Source of the DNA: a virus
Length of the DNA stretch: 26,941 bases
Strand: one strand, 5' to 3'
Virus record (IMG/VR): IMGVR_UViG_3300045950_000051
Span: 1-26,941 of that record
Notes under the pieces: generated by a model
What the model saw: the letters and a program-made list of their open reading frames with translations, nothing else
The model's database searches: none
What the model was told of the DNA's origin: nothing
Part shown: positions 14,560 through 21,680 of the stretch, piece by piece
Numbering within the stretch: position 1 is the stretch's first letter
Layout of the letters: each line of letters starts with the position of its first letter
Made by a program: the position numbers and the translations under genes

Positions 14560-15867
14560 TTAGACCCCGGTAACTGTCCCAAAGGCTTTGGGACGGAAGT
14601 GGACCACGGATACTCTCATATCCGCCCGGATGGCCAGCATCCCCCGGGTGAAGTAGAAAGCATGGCTATCGCTTACTGCGATGTCGATGCCTCGCTTAAC
14701 ATAAACGGCCGCGTAGTTGGCATAATCGCCGGTGGTCATGGTGTTTTCTGTGGCCGCGGTGGTCTGCACCACCTGCACCCCCCAGATGCGCTCCGGCCCG
14801 GCCTCAGAAGGGCTGCCCCAGATGTAGATGCCATCAGCAGTCCGCAGCAGTCGCACATCCTCCCAGTCGTTGGGGTGTACAAAGATTACCGAAGGCTCAG
14901 CAAATCCATCGGCGCGGATTTTGCGGAATGTCTGGTATACCGCATCCGGCGTGGGCAGTGTGCCTTTGGCCGTGGTCTGGATGCCAGTCACGTTGTTGGT
15001 GCCCAGCAGGTTGGGAGCAGTGCCATTGCCAGCGATGATTTGGAGGTCCAACCTGGCACGGATGGCGTAGGTGAGACGGGCCGTGACGTATTCCTCGATG
15101 CCCTCTACGTCTTCCATCTGCTGCATCGTCACCGGCAGGAACACCGGGAGCCATTCCACGTTGCGGGTGCGTTCAGTTAGCTGGAGTGCCGCCTCGGGGA
15201 TTAAATCGGCGGCAGTGGTAGCGGTAGACTCGGCAGTCTCCGCAGCGGCTTGGGTGAAGGTGGTCTCCTCCATGTACCGGATGACATCGCTACCGGTAGG
15301 CAGCATCGGGACAACGTCGATGACCCGAATGGGACGTACTGGCGTCAATTCTACCCGGTCAAGTCTGATCTGAGGCGGGGACCAACCGGCGCCGGTCCGG
15401 AACACTGCTGCCCGGATGTCAAGGGTTGGGTAAGTAGCCACTGCCGGCCAGTTCCGCATCCCTTTGTATTGCTGATACTGCGGCGACTGCGTGAATAGCT
15501 GCCCCAGGGTCCGGGCATCCCGTACCGGGGACCGGTCTCCATTGCTAGCAGGATGCTCCAGGGGGAGTACTGGCTCGTGTTGTGCTCTGTACTCAGTTTC
15601 GGCCAGTTGCCGAGATGCCTCCAATGCCCGGAGGCTGTCTCGCTGCTGCCCAATCTCGGCCAGCTCATCATTCAGCCGTTTGATCTCCGCGGCTTTGTAT
15701 GCCGTGTCCCCAGTAATCGCCCTGACCCGGCTCAAGTCCAGAGACTCCTGACCATCAGGGTAGACTACTTTGGCCTCCGCGAAAATCTGCATCAACAATT
15801 TGCTCCGCTCGGCTAACGCAGCGTTAGCTTCCCGCAGGCTGCTGAATTTCATCGCTACTACAGACAT
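14560..15867 (-). CDS. major capsid protein, HK97 fold
   Basis: This 435-aa protein starts at ATG 15867 behind GGAG, 15 bases after the protease; the frame is open upstream, but there it overlaps the protease gene. Residues 1-100 are a charged coiled-coil delta domain (SSLREANAALAERSKLLMQI, then YKAAEIKRLNDELAEIGQQR) that acts as scaffold and is normally removed by the prohead protease. The remainder is the HK97 fold: VDVVPMLPTG-like region (IDVVPMLPTGSDVIRYMEET), the LTERTRNVEWLPVFLPVT E-loop/spine region, LDLQIIAGNGTAPNLLGTNN ('i..GdG.g.P.Gil'), VIFVHPNDWEDVRLLR, and WGVQVVQTTA near the end. It makes the icosahedral shell. Confidence 0.95.
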   Translation of the reverse strand: MSVVAMKFSSLREANAALAERSKLLMQIFAEAKVVYPDGQESLDLSRVRAITGDTAYKAAEIKRLNDELAEIGQQRDSLRALEASRQLAETEYRAQHEPVLPLEHPASNGDRSPVRDARTLGQLFTQSPQYQQYKGMRNWPAVATYPTLDIRAAVFRTGAGWSPPQIRLDRVELTPVRPIRVIDVVPMLPTGSDVIRYMEETTFTQAAAETAESTATTAADLIPEAALQLTERTRNVEWLPVFLPVTMQQMEDVEGIEEYVTARLTYAIRARLDLQIIAGNGTAPNLLGTNNVTGIQTTAKGTLPTPDAVYQTFRKIRADGFAEPSVIFVHPNDWEDVRLLRTADGIYIWGSPSEAGPERIWGVQVVQTTAATENTMTTGDYANYAAVYVKRGIDIAVSDSHAFYFTRGMLAIRADMRVSVVHFRPKAFGTVTGV

Positions 15868-15881
15868 AGCTAAATCACTCC

Positions 15882-16787
15882 TTACAGGCCACCATTCATT
15901 ATGGCCCGGAATCGTTCCCACTCAAGCTGAATCCCTAGAGTCTCTGGCCCACCAAACTCCGCCAGGACACGATTCGCCATGTCCTGTATTTGCTGCCAGT
16001 GGCCTCTATCCACATTTGAGAGTGCCCGGCCCGCGTTCCGCCGCGAACCGGCCCGTGCCAAAGTGCGCCGCTCAAACATTGCCAGCGCATTCAATACTGA
16101 CGCCGCCTGCGAAGTGTAGGCGGTCGTTCTCTGGTCCAACCAGAAGCGTGGTTTTTTTTGAAACCGCTCCAGATTGACCGCTCGACCGTTAACAAGCAGT
16201 ACATCCGGCGTCAACATGGACGCCTGGACTGGAGTGGTCTCCTCGATTTCGTCAGCAAACCCCATTTCCACCGCTTCATCTGCCGTCATCCAGGTCTCGG
16301 CTTCCAATAGCCCCAGCAATTCCTCTCGGCCCATGCCAGTCTTGCCCTGATAGGCCGCAATCATCGACTCCCGCACCTGGTCTAAGGTCTCCGCCATCTG
16401 ACGGTGTTTACTTGCATCCCCAATGGAGAGCGCCCAGGGATTATGTACCATGAGCATGGCATTTCGTGGCATGACCACCCGGTCCCCAGCCATGACCACA
16501 ATGGACGCGCTGGACGCAGCCAGACCATCCACGTAGACAACGATCTGCGCTTTATGGCGCTTGAGCATCGAATGGATTGCCTGGGCCGCAAAAACGTCCC
16601 CTCCCTCTGAGTTGATGAACACCTTGACCTGGGATACATCTCCCAGCCCATCCAGGTCAGCCTGGAGCTGCGACGGGGTGACTTCGTCAAATAGCCAACC
16701 CAGGCCTCCATCCGTGCCGATGGGGCCATACAGCCGGAGTTCACCAACCCCGGGTTCAGCAGCCGCTTTGATTTGCCAGAATTTCAT
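15882..16787 (-). CDS. ClpP-like prohead protease
   Basis: This 301-aa head maturation serine protease starts at ATG 16787. Residues 1-190 are the ClpP/S49-type domain: VFINSEGGDVFAAQAIHSML, then VDGLAASSASIVVMAGD with the nucleophile probably Ser92, then MLMVHNPW with His115, and TADEAVEMGFADEI holding the usual third catalytic residue. It cuts the capsid delta domain and itself during maturation. The C-terminal region (about residues 200-301) is helical and may act as scaffold. A run of eight A residues in the coding strand (16159-16152, codons for QKK) is a possible slippage site. It lies directly upstream of the capsid gene. Confidence 0.95.
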   Translation of the reverse strand: MKFWQIKAAAEPGVGELRLYGPIGTDGGLGWLFDEVTPSQLQADLDGLGDVSQVKVFINSEGGDVFAAQAIHSMLKRHKAQIVVYVDGLAASSASIVVMAGDRVVMPRNAMLMVHNPWALSIGDASKHRQMAETLDQVRESMIAAYQGKTGMGREELLGLLEAETWMTADEAVEMGFADEIEETTPVQASMLTPDVLLVNGRAVNLERFQKKPRFWLDQRTTAYTSQAASVLNALAMFERRTLARAGSRRNAGRALSNVDRGHWQQIQDMANRVLAEFGGPETLGIQLEWERFRAIMNGGL

Positions 16788-16835
16788 TCTCGTGCCCTTG
16801 CCGTCAGTAGACCCCGCCGGGGCCTTGGCCTGTGC

Positions 16836-16949
16836 TCACTCTTGCTCCCGTGCACCACAATATGCCTCCGGGTCATCAATGCTCTCCTGCTGACGTGCCC
16901 AGGAGATACATTCATCCCACGTCATCATGCAATCTGGCCCGGTTGGCAT
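16836..16949 (-). CDS. small phage protein with DPEAYC motif (37 aa)
   Basis: The tiny gene has ATG 16949 behind GAGAGGTGATAA, one of the better ribosome sites in the window. The product carries WDECISWARQQ and DDPEAYCGAREQ. The 'DPEAYC' signature (also 'DPYAVC') recurs as a short module in phage head proteins and proteases, although its role is unknown. It sits between the small-RNA terminator and the protease gene, 48 bases before the latter. Confidence 0.6.
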   Translation of the reverse strand: MPTGPDCMMTWDECISWARQQESIDDPEAYCGAREQE

Positions 16950-16970
16950 TTATCACCTCTCAACTATTGG

Positions 16971-17021
16971 ATAAACAAAAAGCCCCCAGAAGAGGGGGCA
17001 GTTTGCCTGCCTTCTGGGGGC
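16971..17021 (-). terminator. rho-independent terminator
   Basis: On the minus strand, GCCCCCAGAAG (17021-17011) and CTTCTGGGGGC (16992-16982) form a perfect 11-bp GC-rich stem enclosing a smaller hairpin (GGCAG/CTGCC), followed by TTTTTGTTT. It would end leftward transcripts between portal and protease, so genes downstream need antitermination, readthrough or another promoter. On the plus strand no comparable T-run follows. Confidence 0.85.
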
Positions 17022-17078
17022 GTCTCTCACCCTACAGGGTAGTCTGGCTACCTTATTCGATTTTCGATAACCACTATC
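16971..17078 (-). ncRNA. predicted structured small RNA between portal and protease
   Basis: About 105 bases between the promoter-like sequence at 17085-17114 and the terminator at 16971-17021 lack a reading frame. They can fold into successive hairpins. One is TCGATA/TATCGA with a five-base loop at 17064-17080, straddling the predicted start. The second is GGTAG/CTACC with a five-base loop at 17038-17052, and the third is the strong terminator. A short CCCT-AC-AGGG alternative overlaps the second hairpin, allowing two states. The layout fits a stand-alone phage small RNA or, equally, an attenuator leader. No known RNA family is recognised. Confidence 0.45.
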
Positions 17079-17081
17079 GAG

Positions 17082-17246
17082 TTAATGATTGCATTGTTTT
17101 GCTGATTTTGTCAAGGGCACCTTCGCAATGTGGGTTTTCCCATGTCGCCGACATTTAATGATGATATGATTGTTCACCACTTCAGCGACAATCTCTGTCC
17201 CGTGACAATCACACCTGACTTTTTGCCTATTATCCCTGGTGTCCAT
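17082..17246 (-). CDS. Com-like small zinc-finger protein (54 aa)
   Basis: ATG 17246 lies within the last codons of the portal gene, whose stop is at 17230. The product has CDCHGTEIVAEVVNNHIIIK followed by CRRHGKTH: cysteines 12 and 14, then C32 and H35, around a beta hairpin. This is close to the layout of Mu Com-like zinc fingers ('rC..CgklL......iEIKCpRCgt'), which bind RNA or DNA. The C-terminus is lysine-rich (PLTKSAKQCNH). A promoter-like sequence overlaps its end. The role here is unknown; translational control, as Com does for mom, would be an analogy only. Confidence 0.6.
   Translation of the reverse strand: MDTRDNRQKVRCDCHGTEIVAEVVNNHIIIKCRRHGKTHIAKVPLTKSAKQCNH
17085..17114 (-). 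promoter_or_regulatory. promoter-like sequence inside the Com-like gene
   Basis: On the minus strand, a perfect TTGACA at 17114-17109 is followed after 18 bases by TGC-AATCAT (17093-17085), an extended -10 with four of six matches to TATAAT. Initiation would fall near 17078 and would feed the structured RNA that ends at the 16971-17021 terminator, or any readthrough into protease and capsid genes. Confidence 0.5.
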
Positions 17247-18546
17247 TTCTTGCTAATGCCGCTTGTGGCTCTACCCGGTCTTGCTCCAGCGGCCTCCCTT
17301 CCTGGATACGCAATGGCCCAGTGGGAATTTGGGTTACATTGGCGGGCCGCAGATAGAGTTCATGCTCCGGTTTTACTGGCCACCCCAGAGCACGCCGCCC
17401 TTCAGCAATGGTCAGCAGGCCCTGATTGACCAGCGTAGTCATGCGCTGGGTCCGGACCATCTCGTCCTCCTGGAGCACCCGGATCGCCCGCAAGTCATGG
17501 ACTAGGCGGAACTCCTGCACATCTACGAAGTCATCCAGTAGTTGATGAGTCAATTCCGCCGCCGTTTCCCGGTACATCGGGATAATGGTGGACTCAAACG
17601 CTTCTTCCCTGTACTCCCTCAGAGTGGCCCCTACCTTCGTACTGGCTAGGCCAGCACCCAGACCCACCACTGCAGCGTTGACCCCCAGTACCGCTGTAAT
17701 ACGCTCTTCCGGTATACCGCGCAGTTCTCGTAGTTGCATTTGCTCGGGCGAAAAGCCAAATTGCTCAATTTTAGTTGCTCCCTCCATCACCAGGGGTTCG
17801 CCTTTCCGGTCACCGGAAAACTTCTCCAGATAGCTAGCTTTAATGCGTTCCGCCGCCGCTTGACTCACAATGCCCTGCTGCGGGCTGATGATGACCCCAG
17901 GCACTCCCATATTCCGCAGCAGGCTGGCAGTCATGTTGGAGGCTTCGTCATCGGTGAAAATCTCACGGAATAACCCCTTGATGGGGCTGAGACCTTTGCG
18001 CGGGTTCGCAGGGTCCATGCCATCTCGAAAATGCACCACATCCTCTACTCGCAGATTGATGATCCTCCCGTTGGGTGAATATTCGTAATGACTGATAAAC
18101 ACCGAGGTATCCTGATCATTCGCCCGTGGCTCTATCAGTGTTGATGGTGCCCACCACAGTTCCACCACCCGGCCACTCATGCCCCGGACCTTGAGCCAGT
18201 AGGCATTGCCAGTCAGCATCAAATCGGCCACCGTCGCCTTCCATAAGGTCGTCCCACCGTAGTAGCGATTGGGTCGGTCCAGCAAGTCCAGAACCGGGTC
18301 TCGATGAATGTCCTCCCATTCCGCCCGGTCCATCAACCATCGCTGGAGCATCAGAGGGGCCTCGGAATAGACCCGTTGCACCCAGCGCACACAAGCAATG
18401 ATGATACTATTGGCATCCGGTTTGACCTGGCTGGCGTAGTTGATATTGGTACGGTTTAACAGCAGCCAACTCGACCCGCCGCTGCGGGGGTGCATCATCC
18501 CACGCAACATCCCTACTGCCTGCGCTAGTATTCGTCCTAACATCAT
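17230..18546 (-). CDS. portal protein, HK97 family
   Basis: This 438-aa protein starts at ATG 18546, overlapping the TerL stop by four bases (ATGA). Recognisable portal features are VKPDANSIIIACVRWVQRVY near residue 45, PVLDLLDRPNRYYGGTTLWK near 85, GNAYWLKVRG near 115, DVVHFRDGMDP near 160, and the portal core 'ERIKASYLEKFSGDRKGEP' with VMEGATKIEQFGFSPEQMQL near residues 235-270, then RGIPEERITAVLGVNAAVVG. The dodecamer forms the DNA channel at one capsid vertex. The C-terminus (about 380-438) overlaps a Com-like small gene. Confidence 0.95.
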   Translation of the reverse strand: MMLGRILAQAVGMLRGMMHPRSGGSSWLLLNRTNINYASQVKPDANSIIIACVRWVQRVYSEAPLMLQRWLMDRAEWEDIHRDPVLDLLDRPNRYYGGTTLWKATVADLMLTGNAYWLKVRGMSGRVVELWWAPSTLIEPRANDQDTSVFISHYEYSPNGRIINLRVEDVVHFRDGMDPANPRKGLSPIKGLFREIFTDDEASNMTASLLRNMGVPGVIISPQQGIVSQAAAERIKASYLEKFSGDRKGEPLVMEGATKIEQFGFSPEQMQLRELRGIPEERITAVLGVNAAVVGLGAGLASTKVGATLREYREEAFESTIIPMYRETAAELTHQLLDDFVDVQEFRLVHDLRAIRVLQEDEMVRTQRMTTLVNQGLLTIAEGRRALGWPVKPEHELYLRPANVTQIPTGPLRIQEGRPLEQDRVEPQAALARNGHQG

Positions 18547-20087
18547 ACCGCTCCATACCCCCAGGTTTGCGGTTGCCCTTGCACCAGAGCCCGGCCTAGC
18601 CCCATGATGAGAGCGACCACGCCGTCGATTTTCTCAGTTGACTTCTCCTTGTCCGGTTTCAAGTTCCCAGCGGCGTCCTGACGCACAGCTACATTGGAGA
18701 CCATCCACCGCAGCACCGGGTTCTCTCCGTGCTGGATGCGCTTCCCCAGCACCAACTTTTCCAATTCCTTTGACGGACCAGTCATTGAGGCAAAGCCTTG
18801 CCCAAACTGCACTACTGTTAAACCATCTCCTTGCAACTGCGTCTGTAATTGTGTCGAGTTCCAGCGGTCTATCGCAATTTCCCGGATGTGATACCTCTGG
18901 TTTAGCTCATTTATCCTGCTCCGAATTATATCATAATCGACTACGTTGCCTTCTGTGGCCTCGATGTGCCCCTGCTGCGCCCACAGCGGATATGGCACCC
19001 GGTCCCGCTCGGCCCGCCGCCGGATGTTCTCCGCTGGCACCCAGAAATACGACAGCACAGCATAGTGCGCAGCTTGTGGGAAGACCAGCACCAGGGCTGT
19101 GATGTCCGTAGTGCTGGACAGGTCCAGCCCAGCGTAGCATGGTTGCCCCTCCAGTTCCGCCGGGTCCAGCGTGCCGCCGCAGTCGTCCCATTTCGCCATG
19201 TCCAGCCAGCGAGTTTCCTGCTCAGTCCAAATGTTCAGGTGTAGCCGCTTGAACGGGTTCTGATATCCGGGTGTCTCCTGGGCCTTCCGACATTCCTGCG
19301 CCAGATATTCCAGCTTGACTGTACTTCCCAGGCTAGGGTTCACCTTCCCCAACACATCCAGATTGGTCCAATCATCATCTTTATCCGCCGCATAAATGAT
19401 GGGCAAAAAAGAGTCATCCTGGATAATCCCATCCCGCACTTTGCAAGCATAGTCGTGGACTTCCCAGCAAATAGAGTTACGGTCATAGCCCGCTGTGGTG
19501 ATGGCAAATATTAGCGGTTGCCGCCGGGCACCCACTGATGTGGTCAGGACATCCCATAATTCCCGGTTGGGTTGGGCATGGAGCTCGTCGAAGATAATAC
19601 CATGTGCGTTGAGACCATCTTTGGTGTATGCCTCCGAGCTTAGCACTTTGTAACTGCTGGCCGTGGAGGGCACAATAATAGACCGCCGGTACGTCTGGGA
19701 GCGTTTCGCCAGGGCTGGAGCATCCCCCACCATTTGCCTCGCCGTGTCAAACACGATGGCGGCTTGCTCTCTGTCCGCCGCCGCGCTGTAGACCTCGGCG
19801 CCTGGCTCATTGTCGGCAAAAAGCAGGTACAGACCAATACACGCAGCGAGGCTTGATTTACCATTTTTTCGGGGCACTTCCACGTAACAGGTGCGGTAAC
19901 GGCGTGTGCCATCGAGCCGCCGCCAGCCAAACAGAGTCCAGACCAACTCTGCTTGCCATGGCAATAACACAAAAGGCTGTCCAGCCCACTCCCCTTTGAC
20001 GTGATGAAGGTATTCTCGAAAAAACCGGATGGGGCGTTCTGCCGATTCTGTATCAAACTTGTATGCGACAGATGGAATAGCAACCAT
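18543..20087 (-). CDS. terminase large subunit
   Basis: This 514-aa DNA packaging ATPase and nuclease starts at ATG 20087 behind GAGGATTTTTT. Walker A is VPRKNGKSS (residues 71-79), Walker B is GIIFDELHA (163-171) with the catalytic acid pair DE. The motif III-like strand is LIFAITTAG (192-200). The RNase-H-like nuclease domain begins at YAGLDLSSTTDI (318-329, catalytic D322). It also contains REIAIDRWNSTQ and closes with the acidic DGVVALIMGLGRA helix. Length and order match the HK97-type terminase. It acts with TerS, HNH and portal to package DNA. Confidence 0.95.
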   Translation of the reverse strand: MVAIPSVAYKFDTESAERPIRFFREYLHHVKGEWAGQPFVLLPWQAELVWTLFGWRRLDGTRRYRTCYVEVPRKNGKSSLAACIGLYLLFADNEPGAEVYSAAADREQAAIVFDTARQMVGDAPALAKRSQTYRRSIIVPSTASSYKVLSSEAYTKDGLNAHGIIFDELHAQPNRELWDVLTTSVGARRQPLIFAITTAGYDRNSICWEVHDYACKVRDGIIQDDSFLPIIYAADKDDDWTNLDVLGKVNPSLGSTVKLEYLAQECRKAQETPGYQNPFKRLHLNIWTEQETRWLDMAKWDDCGGTLDPAELEGQPCYAGLDLSSTTDITALVLVFPQAAHYAVLSYFWVPAENIRRRAERDRVPYPLWAQQGHIEATEGNVVDYDIIRSRINELNQRYHIREIAIDRWNSTQLQTQLQGDGLTVVQFGQGFASMTGPSKELEKLVLGKRIQHGENPVLRWMVSNVAVRQDAAGNLKPDKEKSTEKIDGVVALIMGLGRALVQGQPQTWGYGAV

Positions 20088-20096
20088 AAAAAATCC

Positions 20097-20408
20097 TCAA
20101 CCGAAAGGCAGAATAAGCTGGTGCCCACTAAACAGGTCGTTCAGACGCCCCTCTGGCGGGTCCTGTGTGTCAAGAGGCACCCGGCAGGTGCCGAACCCGT
20201 AGAACGCCCCCCAAGGGTCCAACTCCTCCGCCTTCTTCCTCACGGCCTCCACCATGTTCAGGGCCTTAACATGATCATTTTCGAAGGGCCCCAAAAGCAA
20301 GCCGAACCTGGTCCCATCTATTACTGACACATAGTAGTAGCCTGGTTGGGTATCCGGCTCCTGGGCAGCCGTTTCTATCTTGTGCCTGTAGGATGCTATC
20401 TTCTTCAA
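20097..20408 (-). CDS. unknown 103-aa protein between the terminase subunits
   Basis: The frame starts at TTG 20408 (TTG-AAG-AAG), nine bases after the TerS stop, without a clear ribosome site; no closer ATG fits. The product has SVIDGTRFGLLLGPFENDHV, a compact alpha/beta-looking segment (about residues 28-47), then VEAVRKKAEELDPWGAFYGFG. The sequence looks like a real globular protein, but no family is recognised. Its place between TerS and TerL is unusual. Confidence 0.65.
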   Translation of the reverse strand: MKKIASYRHKIETAAQEPDTQPGYYYVSVIDGTRFGLLLGPFENDHVKALNMVEAVRKKAEELDPWGAFYGFGTCRVPLDTQDPPEGRLNDLFSGHQLILPFG

Positions 20409-20416
20409 GGTTGAGC

Positions 20417-20899
20417 TTAGTTCTTCCCGAAAAAATAGGTGTCGGGGCTGTCCTGGTCTGGCCCTTTATGGACTGCTTTCACTCTGACACGGCTGGAGGG
20501 GGTGATACCAAACTCTGCCATATATGCCCTTAGTTGCCTCAGACACTCGTTCACAATGCCCATGTACGGAGATTGTTGTATCCAGCCATCTTTGTAGATG
20601 ACTAGACCAGTTTCCGTCAATTTTGTTTCTGCTTCCCTCCAGCGGGCATAAACGGTGCAATATGCCTCCAATGCCGGCAGGTCCACATCTGTCAGCACTC
20701 CCATCGCCAATAATTTGCGGCCCATGTTCCGCCAGGCTTTGCGGGCCTCACCTGTAATGTGCGATGGACAGGATGGCAACTTCTCCAGTACCGCCGGGGT
20801 TGGCTCATCCGGGTTGGCCCGGTCTGCCCTGTAGGTGCCTGCCAACAGCTTGAGCCGTGTCGGTTTTGCTTTGGCCCCCTGGCCTCGGTATGTGCTCAT
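20417..20899 (-). CDS. terminase small subunit, P27 family
   Basis: This 160-aa protein starts at ATG 20899. It has the P27-type pattern: KPTRLKLLAGTYRADRANPDEP at the N-terminus ('K...L.GnpgkR..n..eP'), PSCPSHITGEARKAWRNMGRKL ('P..L...ar..W......l...g.lt..D...l..yc'), VDLPALEAYCTVYARWREAE, and the C-terminal SPYMGIVNECLRQLRAYMAEFG ('P......... l.. ...efGltP.sR.r'). It recognises the packaging site and loads TerL. The HNH gene upstream and TerL downstream fit a cos-type packaging machine. Confidence 0.9.
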   Translation of the reverse strand: MSTYRGQGAKAKPTRLKLLAGTYRADRANPDEPTPAVLEKLPSCPSHITGEARKAWRNMGRKLLAMGVLTDVDLPALEAYCTVYARWREAETKLTETGLVIYKDGWIQQSPYMGIVNECLRQLRAYMAEFGITPSSRVRVKAVHKGPDQDSPDTYFFGKN

Positions 20900-20992
20900 A
20901 GTGCAAAGCCCCCGGCACCCCTGATTTTGACATCACATGCGTAAGGTTGCACACACGGTTCTGGGACTATGACGGAAAACGTTTTTCTCCCC

Positions 20993-21421
20993 TTATGGGG
21001 GATTGGATACATGCCCCCACCCTCCATCGGATTGCGCTGTTTTTATGCTGTGACATCTGTGGCACAGGCACTGAAGATTGCTCGCATCATCAGTCCCGCC
21101 CCGGGCCTTGGGGACGATATGGTCTACATCAGTCGCCGGAGTCAACCGTCCTTCAGCCATGCAAACCACACAATATGGTTGCTGTTGCAACATCAATTTG
21201 CGTAGTCGCTGCCAGTCAGCCCCGTACCCACGCTCCTGCCGTGTAGCACGTTGCTCATGCCGTGTAACATACTGCTTCTGCCGGATGCCACGTGTCCCTT
21301 GGTGGGCAGAGTGACCAGGACAGAGCCATTGCCCCTGCCCCACCAGGGCAGGACAGCCAGGCGCCGAACAGGGATGTGGTGCTGCCCATGCCATATTGTG
21401 ACTACTAGCACCCTCAATCAT
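20993..21421 (-). CDS. HNH endonuclease
   Basis: This 142-aa nuclease starts at ATG 21421, whose ATGATTGA overlaps the stop of the preceding gene; the frame is open further upstream, but that part lies inside the neighbour. The N-terminus has a CSAPGCP...C cluster (C18, C23, C34) that may bind zinc. The HNH domain is YCVVC (C84, C87), DVDHIVPKARGG (D100, H101), SNLQCLCHRCH (N115, C120, C123, H124). HNH proteins next to terminase genes are needed for cos cleavage in HK97-like phages, so it is most likely part of packaging rather than a homing endonuclease. Confidence 0.85.
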   Translation of the reverse strand: MIEGASSHNMAWAAPHPCSAPGCPALVGQGQWLCPGHSAHQGTRGIRQKQYVTRHEQRATRQERGYGADWQRLRKLMLQQQPYCVVCMAEGRLTPATDVDHIVPKARGGTDDASNLQCLCHRCHSIKTAQSDGGWGHVSNPP

Positions 21422-21680
21422 TCGGATCAGCTCTGAAGTACCAGGTAGCCCAACGCCCCGAAGCTCGGCCACCACCTGCTTGCTTCTCAGCGACTTGGTC
21501 CTGCCTGTCAACAGACAGGGTCTCAGTGGGCCTGTCGCCAGACAGGGCATTGAGCCGCTTCCACCGCTCAGGCGCTCTGTTGCAAAGCCAGAAAATCTGC
21601 GCTGTCACATTGCCGGAGACCGCTGATTCAAACAACGCTTCCTCTACTTGGATTAGTTGCTCATCGGATGACAACTCCAT
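21414..21680 (-). CDS. small terminase-like / DNA-binding protein, uncertain
   Basis: This 88-aa protein is given from ATG 21680, which overlaps the methyltransferase-like gene by 20 bases. An AGGAGG lies 13 bases before it; an upstream ATG 21737 is less likely. Residues 4-40 (SSDEQLIQVEEALFESAVSG, then NVTAQIFWLCNRAPERWKRL) match the end of small-terminase-like or helix-turn-helix phage proteins ('al...A.gGnvtAq.FWLknr.pe.W'). The remaining half is polar and contains two copies of a palindromic DNA repeat. The HNH and true P27-type TerS follow, so this is an accessory or relic packaging protein. Confidence 0.6.
   Translation of the reverse strand: MELSSDEQLIQVEEALFESAVSGNVTAQIFWLCNRAPERWKRLNALSGDRPTETLSVDRQDQVAEKQAGGGRASGRWATWYFRADPND
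21504..21546. repeat. two hairpin repeats with CCTGTC/GACAGG arms
   Basis: CCTGTC-AACA-GACAGG (21504-21519) and CCTGTC-GCCA-GACAGG (21531-21546) are perfect 6-bp stems with four-base loops, 27 bases apart, inside the C-terminal half of the 88-aa gene. Arms and flanks (CTGCCTGTC..GACAGG) resemble the elements at 4879 and 14051, suggesting a dispersed palindromic family. Confidence 0.65.

Noticed and set aside
20900-20992. cos site or gene in the HNH-TerS gap
   Set aside because: The gap of about 90 bases is in the right place for cos in some phages, but no recognisable cos sequence or reading frame was visible.
20993-21550. Longer HNH version starting at 21550
   Set aside because: The extra 43 residues lie inside the 88-aa gene and in palindromic repeat DNA; ATG 21421 overlaps that gene's stop and is followed directly by the family-like sequence.
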